Part shown: piece by piece, positions 36,155 through 43,559 of the stretch | How the letters are laid out: every line of letters starts with the position of its first letter | Numbering within the stretch: the stretch's first letter is position 1 | NCBI RefSeq assembly: GCF_029223285.1 | Contig: NZ_JARHUJ010000002.1 | Location: 434,001 to 498,000 of the forward strand | DNA length: 64,000 nucleotides | Direction: 5' to 3' | Source: Paraflavitalea sp. CAU 1676 | GTDB lineage: Bacteria; Bacteroidota; Bacteroidia; Chitinophagales; Chitinophagaceae | The notes under the pieces: model-generated | What the model saw: the letters and a program-made list of their open reading frames with translations, nothing else | Database searches by the model: none | Told to the model about the DNA's origin: nothing | Program-made: the position numbers and the translations under genes

Positions 36155-36763
36155 CTAAGAATGCCAGTCTGAGGCTTCAAAGAAAAAGCCCTTGGCTCCG
36201 GTTAGAAGGTATCGCCTGCCGCCCCAGCCATTCAGTGGTCCTTTTTGGTACATACCGGCTACCCGGATAACGATATGTTGCTGAATTCCGTCCCTGTCGA
36301 ATATTTTGCAACGTCCTTTTTCAATCAGTTGGTCTAGCGAAATGGATGAACCTAATCCAACTTTGTTAAACGTATGTTGCGACACATATAGAGTATCCTG
36401 CTTCGAGATCAATCCCCTGGCAGAGCGATACATGGAATCTAAAACACGCCAGCGTGGCTCATAATCCGGATTGATGTATTCTCCGGGCTTGGCGCTTGTT
36501 ACATATTTCATTCCGTTTTTATAGTGTTTCCACAAGGGTTGCAGGTCTTTGATGTAGTCCTTGTAGTTGATGTAAATGGTGAGGCCCAATAGCGTATAAG
36601 ACACAACTTTTGAATCTGTTGCTGAATTCAGTCGGAGAGTGTCGACTCTATACTTGTCGAGGCCTTGGTTATCGTAGTTTATAGCCGGGGCATGGCTGGG
36701 TATGGGCTACCCGCGGGAATAGATACCGGTCAGCAACAGGGTAAATAGGAAGATCAATCGCAT
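36155..36763 (-). pseudogene. Exported hypothetical protein interrupted by an in-frame TAG
   Basis: From ATG 36763 the frame encodes a clean signal peptide (MRLIFLFTLLLTGIYSRG) and then meets TAG at 36709-36707. The same frame continues without a break for about 183 codons ([15 protein letters not shown] and onward) to a stop at 36155. One base change (for example CAG or TGG to TAG) explains it. The distal part could restart at a GTG (36604) but would lack an export signal. Suppressor reading or a sequencing error are alternatives. Product family unknown. Confidence 0.7.
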
Positions 36764-36795
36764 AAGTAAATAGTTTGAATAGAACGCTGCTTTGC

Positions 36796-37542
36796 TTACT
36801 GTTCAATGATTCGTGGGTAAACGAACTTCACAGGTCTCATACGCGGGAGTTCCGATGCCGAATAGCCAAAGTATTTTCGTTGCATGATCACCACAGGAAG
36901 TGATATTTTCCTGGCTGAATCGGAAATATAAGAATTGAGAATGGAAAGGTATCTGTCCAATTGGCTTTTTATTTGTGCTTTACAATTTTGGTCGAACTGC
37001 TCTTTCGTACTATCGGTCCATTCATTCGGTAACTGGAAGGTGGCCCGGAACTGAATATCATTAAATACTGTTTTGGAACCGCTGTAGTATTTTGATACAT
37101 TCTTAAAGCCCTTCGGCGGATTCTTCCGAAGCCCACGACTGATTTGGTCGAACTGTGTGCTGTCAATATCGATTACCCAAAAGAGGAAATTTGGATTAGG
37201 ATTGTCGTGCGCGGAAGAGAAATATACCTGCGCCGGGGTTATGGAAAGAATATAATAGCCGTCAGTGCAGTCTGAGTTCCAGTTGAATTCGATCGGCCTT
37301 GTCTTCCTGCCTGTCTTGTTGTCTATCATTGTTGGGTGACTAACTCCATGAACTGAGTCTGCCAGGGCAGATGGCGGAATATAGAAGTAACTTCCCCGGT
37401 CTACAGTTTCAACGATTACAGGGCGGTCGCTCGTCTGCCCATACAGTCCTTCAACCGATAGTAATAACGCTACCAGCATAAGACTGACTATTCTGATTGA
37501 ATAACGCCGGGCAAGAATCTTGCGGATTAAAATGGTCGTCAT
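36796..37542 (-). CDS. Exported hypothetical protein
   Basis: 248 residues with a signal peptide after a basic start (LMLVALLLSVEGLYG). The mature part has PPSALADSVHGVSHPTMID and a polar C-terminal region ending RMRPVKFVYPRIIEQ. No family recognised. It starts 3 bp after the zinc-ribbon gene stop, so the two are co-transcribed. Confidence 0.65.
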   Translation of the reverse strand: MTTILIRKILARRYSIRIVSLMLVALLLSVEGLYGQTSDRPVIVETVDRGSYFYIPPSALADSVHGVSHPTMIDNKTGRKTRPIEFNWNSDCTDGYYILSITPAQVYFSSAHDNPNPNFLFWVIDIDSTQFDQISRGLRKNPPKGFKNVSKYYSGSKTVFNDIQFRATFQLPNEWTDSTKEQFDQNCKAQIKSQLDRYLSILNSYISDSARKISLPVVIMQRKYFGYSASELPRMRPVKFVYPRIIEQ

Positions 37543-37545
37543 AGT

Positions 37546-37866
37546 TTAAGTCTGTTGTGGACCTTCAACGTCATACCTGGTTTCAATTTTCCAATTGAAA
37601 TTCAATGCCCCGCATTTTGGACAATGCATGTATTCGTCATCGAGTTTGTCATAGCGGCACCGGTTGCATCGGCCGTATTGTTTATTGATATGTAAAGCGG
37701 TGTATTTTGCATCTCTTTGGCTTAGGTTAAATTGGCTGGTCAGGTACTTTATAGAATGAATAGGGGAGTTGCACGCCAATTCATGAAGTCGCATTTTGTC
37801 AGTTTGACTAAATGCTGGAATGTCGATTCCCTCTTCTGGCAAACAATGTTTGCAGGTAACTTTCAT
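37546..37866 (-). CDS. Zinc-ribbon-like small protein
   Basis: 106 residues. Three CxxC pairs (Cys5/Cys8, Cys67/Cys70, Cys82/Cys85), of which the last two form a zinc-ribbon (RCNRCRY and HCPKCGALNF). The middle part is helical (HSIKYLTSQFNLSQRDAKYTALHINKQYG). No signal peptide. The role is unknown; nucleic-acid or protein binding is possible. Confidence 0.65.
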   Translation of the reverse strand: MKVTCKHCLPEEGIDIPAFSQTDKMRLHELACNSPIHSIKYLTSQFNLSQRDAKYTALHINKQYGRCNRCRYDKLDDEYMHCPKCGALNFNWKIETRYDVEGPQQT

Positions 37867-37924
37867 GTCTTATTGGAATTGGTTAAAACTTACTGACAGC
37901 ACTTTGGGTATTAAAATGCTTGAT

Positions 37925-38479
37925 TTACCACGCCCCCATAGGCGCTTTCATATAGCGCTTCCAGCCATCGTCGTTCCGTTGATAAAAGAACAGGTAGTCG
38001 AATCCTCCGGATGCGTCGAGCATTTCAGACAGCCTGAAAACTGCCATGGAGCTATCCCTGAAATAGACGACACGGCTAAAGCGAAAATATCTTTTGTATT
38101 TCTTCCCGTTTTCCGATGGCAATAGTTTCTGTTGGTAGTATTCAATGGAATCCGAAGAAGTCCTGACAGAATTGGCAAACATATGCGCTGGCCATACAAG
38201 ATCGGTTTCCTTCTTGAACTCTCTGTTTAGCCATTTGATCTCGTCTTTTTTCAAACGAAGCACAACTTTGGTATTGTCCAGGTAGCCGGTAATAAACCCT
38301 TTTGACGGTCTTCTGCCAATCTGGTGGTAAATAGTCGTCCCCCGGTCAATATAAAGAATGGTGTTTTGTTCTTGTAAACTGAGCACTGCATCTTCAATCA
38401 TAGAAGCCGCACTGTCCTGTTGAGCAAAACTAGAAATGCTTATTGTAAATGTTGAAATGATGATAATAAGAGTCTTCAT
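37925..38479 (-). CDS. Exported hypothetical protein
   Basis: 184 residues with a signal peptide (TLIIIISTFTISISSFA). The mature part is polar and beta-rich and ends in FDYLFFYQRNDDGWKRYMKAP, a pattern often seen in lone periplasmic proteins of Bacteroidota. No family recognised. Confidence 0.62.
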   Translation of the reverse strand: MKTLIIIISTFTISISSFAQQDSAASMIEDAVLSLQEQNTILYIDRGTTIYHQIGRRPSKGFITGYLDNTKVVLRLKKDEIKWLNREFKKETDLVWPAHMFANSVRTSSDSIEYYQQKLLPSENGKKYKRYFRFSRVVYFRDSSMAVFRLSEMLDASGGFDYLFFYQRNDDGWKRYMKAPMGAW

Positions 38480-38605
38480 AGTAACAGTTTACTTTTTCGC
38501 CTTGCCATTCTCTTCCCCCACAGCTTCGCCACCTTAGTCACAGATCGTAACTTAAGTGCCGACAGGGAACCTGTGTCCTGGTCTTTCACAAATGTACATC
38601 ACTCT

Positions 38606-39453
38606 TTATCGCGCAAAAAAGCGTTCTGCATTCAGGTAATATACCTTGTTTTTTTGTTCCTTCGTCAGAAATGCAAGGCCTTCAACAGCACGGGTCACCT
38701 TGTCTATTTCGCCATTGTCTGTGCCGAACATCAGTCGGTCCTCCAATCCCTCTTTGATAAAAGCCTGCATAATTTCGGCGAGGCGGGCGGCTGGTACAAT
38801 ATCCGGATTGGAGATCACTGAAATATCGGCGTATAATGTAGCATATCGCTTCATGAGCGTAATAGTCTCTTTGTAATATTGGTCTCCCGCATGCATGATC
38901 CATATTTCAAACCCGGAAACCTGTATATTAAAGGTTCAACAAATAGCGGGTTGCCCAGCTTCAGGTTGAAATTCGGCGCACCATGATTGGGGCCAGCTCC
39001 CCCGGTGTGAATGCCTACGGGTAAACGATACTTCACCGCCAAAGCGTAATAAGGTAACATGGAAGAATCTCCCGGGTATATTCCAAAATACTGCGTCAAT
39101 ACCTCTCCGATAAAATCTATTTTGCCGGCTTTTATCTGAGCTTCTGTCCACGCAAGGCCAGGCCACGCTGCACCGTTTGAATAACAGGGTTGAAGGCTGT
39201 AAGGCACCTTGCCATTCGGACAAGGAAGCATAAGCCCATAGAGCAACTTTACCTTTGGATCATTATAAGTTACTTGCTGATCCCAGGAAGTACTGAGCGC
39301 TGCTTTGTAAACATGAGCGCGGCCCAATTGCTGCAATTGACCTGCAGGATCCTTACTCCCATGAAGGTGAACATCAAAGATCTTTTGGGAGTAAACAGGC
39401 CGGTAGCATAGGTGTAACAAGAAAAGAACCAACAGGGGAGCAATCGATCTCAT
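38606..39453 (-). pseudogene. Exported amidohydrolase (Amidohydro_2), frameshifted
   Basis: The 5' part (from 39453) gives a signal peptide and an amidohydrolase start (KIFDVHLHGS with the H-x-H metal motif; PVGIHTGGAGPNHG). The frame is lost near 38903-38910, at minus-strand TTGAAATATGG. The -1-shifted frame carries on at once with IWIMHAGDQYYKETI, YADISVIS and MFGTDNGEIDK, as in a TIM-barrel amidohydrolase. One missing A (GAAAATATGG) would restore the gene. It may be a real inactivation or a homopolymer sequencing error. Confidence 0.78.
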
Positions 39454-39557
39454 GTGAAAGCACCAATTTTTATAACGTTATTTAATAATTCAGTAGGTCG
39501 CATCGAAACAAAATGTACTAAAAAGCAACGCATTGGCCAAATGCTTTTACCAGCTTT

Positions 39558-39595
39558 TTGTCTCAATACCCCCGTTGAATTGTCTCAATACCACC
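39558..39595 (+). repeat. 22-bp-spaced direct repeat TTGTCTCAATACC(C/A)CC
   Basis: Two copies of a 16-bp sequence, starting at 39558 and 39580, differ in one base and are offset by 22 bp, about two helical turns. They lie in the divergent region between the broken amidohydrolase and the Bcr/CflA exporter. This is typical of tandem sites for AraC-like or other regulators. A related single copy lies at 34395-34405. Confidence 0.5.
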
Positions 39596-39644
39596 CGGTC
39601 AGCTACCACGGTAGACACTAGTTTTGGCTACCAGAATAATAGCC

Positions 39645-40853
39645 ATGACAAACACGATAGTCCTTAAAGGCCGGATGAAGCCTGCGGAATTCATTGCCTT
39701 AAGTGCCAGTACCATGATGCTCACAGCATTGGGCATAGACATCATGCTGCCTGCCCTCGCGCAGGTTCGCCACCACTTTGGGTTGACACCCGAATCAACC
39801 GATGCTTCGCAGATCATCACCTTCTTTTTCACCGGACAGGTAGCCCAGATCATATTCGGTATCCTGTCAGACCGCTATGGACGCCTGCCGATCCTGCGTC
39901 TCGGGTTTCCGCTGTACATCGTGGGAGGCATCGCAGCCACCTATGCGCCCAGCCTCACCGTGATGTATGTAGCCAGGTTCATCGCTGGCATGGGCGCCTC
40001 CGCAGTACTGATGACCACCATCGCCGGCGTACGCGATCGCTTTGTCGGCGATCAGATGGCGCGGGTAATGTCGCTCGTCTTTACCATATTCCTTTTTGTT
40101 CCCATCCTCGCCCCATTCCTGGGGATGGCAATACTGTCCGTAGCATCCTGGAAAGTGGTATTCCTCACGCCGCCGCTGTTTGCCGTCCTCATCTTCGCCT
40201 GGTCCCTGAGGTTGGAAGAGTCCCTGCCCCGCCACCAGCGTACCACCCTGAAAGGAACGGTCATCCTCCAATCGATACGACAGGTTCTAAGTAACAAAAC
40301 TTTCCTCCGCTACACAATTACCACCACCATCCTGTTCAGCACCCTTAGCTCCTTTGTTTCCAGTTCCGAGCACATGGTGGGAGAGATCTACGGCAGGCCG
40401 CAATTGTTTCCCTGGATCTTTGGAGGCATCGGGCTGTTGATGGCCTGCTTCACGCTCATGAATGCCCGCTTTTCGGCCCGCTTTGGCGCCCGCCGCAGCC
40501 TCAAAACCTTGCTGCTGGTGTATGCGGCTATCGCTACGCTGTTGTTTGCGTTTACGCTGGCGACGGGCGATCCGCCGCCGATGGGCATTTTCTTTGCCGC
40601 TATAGCCTTGCTCATGGGCATTAACCTCGCCATCGAACCAAACAGCAGTGCCCTCGCCCTCGAACCCCTGGGCAATTTGGCCGGCCTCGCTGCCTCTGTC
40701 TATGGAACCATATTCTTTTTCATCGGCGGCTCCCTCGGGTCCATCATCAGTGTGCGGCTCACCCACGGCGTATGGCCCCTGGTGCTGAGTTATTTCATTA
40801 TCGGCTTCCTCACGATAGGCCTGGTGTTCAGCGACCGTAGACCTTTGCAATAG
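39645..40853 (+). CDS. Bcr/CflA-family multidrug MFS exporter
   Basis: 402 residues from ATG 39645; a TTG 21 bp upstream is in frame but less likely. Twelve transmembrane helices. Family signs are PAEFIALSASTMMLTALGIDIMLPALAQV at the start of helix 1, the motif-A loop GILSDRYGRLPILRLG, and RFIAGMGASAVLMTTIAGVRDRF in helix 4-5. The family exports drugs such as bicyclomycin, or peptides or amino acids. Its upstream region carries the 22-bp-spaced direct repeat. Its last 567 bp are overlapped on the other strand by the reading frame of the next gene. Confidence 0.9.
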   Translation: MTNTIVLKGRMKPAEFIALSASTMMLTALGIDIMLPALAQVRHHFGLTPESTDASQIITFFFTGQVAQIIFGILSDRYGRLPILRLGFPLYIVGGIAATYAPSLTVMYVARFIAGMGASAVLMTTIAGVRDRFVGDQMARVMSLVFTIFLFVPILAPFLGMAILSVASWKVVFLTPPLFAVLIFAWSLRLEESLPRHQRTTLKGTVILQSIRQVLSNKTFLRYTITTTILFSTLSSFVSSSEHMVGEIYGRPQLFPWIFGGIGLLMACFTLMNARFSARFGARRSLKTLLLVYAAIATLLFAFTLATGDPPPMGIFFAAIALLMGINLAIEPNSSALALEPLGNLAGLAASVYGTIFFFIGGSLGSIISVRLTHGVWPLVLSYFIIGFLTIGLVFSDRRPLQ

Positions 40854-41693
40854 GTCCACTTTCGCCACATCCAGGGGTTCCCTGGCGTCGCCGGGTATCA
40901 CCTTAGCATCCTCGTGGATCTTCATGGCGCCGCCAGGTATCACCTTAGCAACCTCCAGTATTTTCATGACGCCACCCGGAATCACTTTGGCCGATCCAAT
41001 GGCTGCCTGTTGGTAAAACACAATTCCGGTAGTCAGGAACAAGCATCCATCTGCCAGGGGGGCCATCGTATCCTCGAGCAACAGGCGTTCGGTTTCCACC
41101 GCATCGAGTGGCAGCAATCCCGATTCTTTACTATCCCACTTGAACGACTTTTTATCAAATTGGATCACCGCCGTATTCATCACCACTTTGAAATGCGTGG
41201 CGCCTTTCGGAGCAATCAGCCGTTGCTGCGGATTAAACGGCTCAATGAGTAACGACATGGCTCCCGTATCGGCATCGATCCTGCTTTGAAGATCCATCAT
41301 CGCCACCGATGCAAACGCAGTCTCCTCGAAGAACTCAAACTCCTTCACCAATGCTATTTGCCCGTTCGAAAAAAGCCGCTCGCCACGCCAACTCACCGGG
41401 TCCGATTTCACCACGCGGTGCATAATGCCATTCACCCTACCCGATAATTCACCATCTGCCAGCTTGTAACCTTTGATCAGGGTATACAAACACCGTCGCA
41501 GCAGCGTGCTGCCCTTGATGGCACGGCCAAAATCGGAGGAGTTTTCACGCGTACGCACAAAGTTCTTACCCTTCAAAACCTGCTCGCGGGTCGGACCGCC
41601 TTTGGCCCGTACATAATACTTGTCTTTCTTTTTGTACCCAACAGTTCCGTCGAGAGAACCCACGTAAGGGTGTTTACCGGCTTGCCGTGCCAT
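40287..41693 (-). CDS. Hypothetical protein with 14-residue tandem repeats; 3' part overlaps the MFS gene
   Basis: The frame is open for 468 codons from ATG 41693. The first ~235 residues look like a real protein of a Bacteroidota-specific family (opening MARQAGKHPYVGSLDGTVGYK), probably beta-rich. Residues about 236-277 are three copies of a 14-residue repeat (AKVIPGGVMKIL..). Beyond about 40855 the frame runs antisense through the Bcr/CflA gene and turns into a charged, low-complexity sequence, so the native stop seems to have been lost or the end lies elsewhere. The boundary of the working product is unclear. Confidence 0.5.
   Translation of the reverse strand: MARQAGKHPYVGSLDGTVGYKKKDKYYVRAKGGPTREQVLKGKNFVRTRENSSDFGRAIKGSTLLRRCLYTLIKGYKLADGELSGRVNGIMHRVVKSDPVSWRGERLFSNGQIALVKEFEFFEETAFASVAMMDLQSRIDADTGAMSLLIEPFNPQQRLIAPKGATHFKVVMNTAVIQFDKKSFKWDSKESGLLPLDAVETERLLLEDTMAPLADGCLFLTTGIVFYQQAAIGSAKVIPGGVMKILEVAKVIPGGAMKIHEDAKVIPGDAREPLDVAKVDLLQRSTVAEHQAYREEADNEITQHQGPYAVGEPHTDDGPEGAADEKEYGSIDRGSEAGQIAQGFEGEGTAVWFDGEVNAHEQGYSGKENAHRRRIARRQRKRKQQRSDSRIHQQQGFEAAAGAKAGRKAGIHEREAGHQQPDASKDPGKQLRPAVDLSHHVLGTGNKGAKGAEQDGGGNCVAEESFVT
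40860..40985. repeat. Three tandem copies of a 42-bp repeat
   Basis: Units at 40860-40901, 40902-40943 and 40944-40985 share the ends TTAGC..GGTATCAC or close variants. Each encodes 14 residues in the minus-strand gene, with consensus AKVIPGG-MKI-E-. A partial fourth unit continues upstream of the array. This is a coding minisatellite next to the stop of the MFS gene. Confidence 0.85.
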
Positions 41694-42469
41694 AGCTTTT
41701 TAATTTATTGGTTTTAAATATGATGTCGATCGGGTCAATGCAGCCTGTCTTCTTGGTCCAAAGCCTGGATCACGCCCGGAACTACACCACGACTCCTACG
41801 CATACTAACAGGCCGTTAGTGCATATACGTAGGGTGTCTGGTGCATTCGGGTAGAATGTCCAGTGAGTAGAACCCGAAGAATAGATGAATACCCCTTACT
41901 TATAAGATGCAGAAACCCCGCTTTTTCCATACCGAAAAGCAGGTAAAATGTAGGCGGGACGCGGTTTTTTCAACGCGTCGGAGTGGTGATGGTGCGAAGT
42001 TTTGGAGAGTATCGACCGATTAAAGCTAATGACGACCGTTATGTGGTCCGGGGAGCGTTTTGAGCTGTTTTGTGGCTGGTCCGAACGGCTTAGAGCGTCG
42101 TCTCCCAGCTCCGGCACCGCGGTTTTTGCGTCGTCCCTGATCATCCGCTCATATCCGTCTGATGGCCGCCTCATCAGCCGCTCATCGCCCTCTAAGCTAC
42201 TCCCGGTCATCTCCTCAGTAAGTCGTGGGTAAATCCCGGGCATGAGCAGCCTTGTAGTAGCCATATAGTAGCATAGTAGTAGCCTCCTAGTAGCTGGAGG
42301 CCTGGTGCCGCTAAGCATCAACCCGGCCGAATGGCCGGGTTGATGCAGTATCAAACCACTATGGTGATAGGTCAGTTTCATCTCAAAGCGAAGAAAAAAG
42401 CGCCCGACAGAAAGCCGGAAACACAGCTAATGCTTCTACCATAATGTACGAAAAAAAGAGGGCATCTCA
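41694..42469. other. Gene-poor region with hairpins and TAGTAGC microrepeats
   Basis: No convincing gene in 776 bp. It holds inverted repeats (ACTAAC/GTTAGT at 41804-41820; TTCGGGT/ACCCGAA at 41846-41878), a cluster of TAGTAGC-type short repeats at about 42252-42297 and a strong 14-bp hairpin at 42315-42346. A minus-strand open frame of 161 codons (41896-42381) reads as low-complexity sequence (for example a run of four His) and crosses the hairpin, so I do not accept it as a gene. Confidence 0.5.
42315..42346. repeat. Perfect 14-bp palindromic hairpin
   Basis: GCATCAACCCGGCC-GAAT-GGCCGGGTTGATGC: a perfect stem with a 4-nt loop. There is no T-run on either side, so it is not a standard terminator. 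It may be a REP-like element or a protein site. Confidence 0.7.
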
Positions 42470-43396
42470 TCACTTTAAGGAGGAAATATTTAGCTGGTCC
42501 CCGATGATGCGGTTTACGAGATTGGCCCCGCCTGGTTTAACACCGGCATCGCGCGAAGCGTCCATTTCCGCTAACATGCTCAGGTAGGCAGGATCGAATT
42601 GCTCCGGCAATTTCAACACCGCATCCGCAGCCTCCTGCTTCAACAACCGTTTACAATGCTCATAATGATCCACGAAGATCAGGTAGTAGCGCGAATCCCG
42701 GTCCTCACTCAAAAAATCGTGCAGGTAAGGCAATTGCACCAGTTTCTTCCACGCAAAGTCCGGCGCGGGCGGAATAGGAGTGTCGGGCCTCAGTTGAAGT
42801 CCCTGTTCCGATGTCGACAATCGTCCGATAAACAATTCCTTTTGTTTTTGCTGCACCGCCTCCTGGAAAAACTGGCTATTGCTGATATCACGATACTGCT
42901 CCTCATATTCGTTTCCCAATGCCGTGAGGTAAGCGATCATATAGTGCAGGCTCACCCGTAGCTTCGCCAGCATGTGATGGTCAACCGAATTTTGGGAATC
43001 GACCAGGCTACGTTTAATATCATACAGGGTAGTGATGGAGGGCAGGATGTTTTCACGCACCCGTTCACCATAAGTCTTGGCCGACCGGTGTGCTTTGATC
43101 AGCAACCGGCTCGCGTCCACCGCATCGAAAGTGCCGCGCAACCGCGTCAGCAGGTCCCGCCTGAACTCCTTCCTGCGCGTGTACTTCCTGCCTTCTTCCT
43201 GGTACGAGTCAACGAAGAACTTGACCAGTCCGCCAATGATGACCGACATGCCCAGCGTCAGTACGCCTTCACCCACTTCCTTATGCCAGTCGGTGCTCTT
43301 TTTGTGATTGATCAAGACCCACGACAGGGCGACAAACCCACCGGCTATTGCGATCAATAACAACAGTATGACGAATTTCCTGTGTTTGTTGAACAT
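42470..43396 (-). CDS. Membrane protein of unknown function
   Basis: 308 residues from ATG 43396; further in-frame upstream sequence is hydrophobic by chance and crosses the terminator of the TPR gene. Two N-terminal transmembrane helices (about 8-29 and 43-65), then a cytoplasmic helical domain rich in Arg, Gln and Glu (YTRRKEFRRDLLTRLRGTFDAVDASRLL). No motif recognised. Possibly a membrane-bound partner or effector, but this cannot be shown. Confidence 0.65.
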   Translation of the reverse strand: MFNKHRKFVILLLLIAIAGGFVALSWVLINHKKSTDWHKEVGEGVLTLGMSVIIGGLVKFFVDSYQEEGRKYTRRKEFRRDLLTRLRGTFDAVDASRLLIKAHRSAKTYGERVRENILPSITTLYDIKRSLVDSQNSVDHHMLAKLRVSLHYMIAYLTALGNEYEEQYRDISNSQFFQEAVQQKQKELFIGRLSTSEQGLQLRPDTPIPPAPDFAWKKLVQLPYLHDFLSEDRDSRYYLIFVDHYEHCKRLLKQEAADAVLKLPEQFDPAYLSMLAEMDASRDAGVKPGGANLVNRIIGDQLNISSLK

Positions 43397-43463
43397 GATA
43401 GACCCGTTTAACGGTGAAGTGAACAAGGCCGGAACGAGCGGGGGAGAGGAATACACTAATATA

Positions 43464-43498
43464 CAAAAAAATAGCCGGGAGTAAGAATACACCCGGCT
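43464..43498 (-). terminator. Rho-independent terminator of the TPR gene
   Basis: On the minus strand, AGCCGGG and CCCGGCT (43498-43492 and 43479-43473) form a 7-bp stem with a 12-nt loop, followed directly by ATTTTTTTG. It lies 62 bp after the TPR gene stop, between it and the next gene on the same strand. Confidence 0.8.
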
Positions 43499-43559
43499 TG
43501 TGCAAGAAATCAAAAGTCAAGAAGACTGGCAGATAGACCAGTGAAAAGAAGCATCTTTA

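Noticed and set aside
40287-40854. C-terminal 189 codons of the minus-strand repeat gene as a real protein domain
   Set aside because: They are exactly antisense to a well-conserved MFS gene and read as charged low-complexity sequence, the usual mark of a shadow frame.
41896-42381. 161-codon minus-strand open frame
   Set aside because: Low-complexity sequence, runs through a perfect 14-bp hairpin and TAGTAGC repeats, and matches no known protein pattern.
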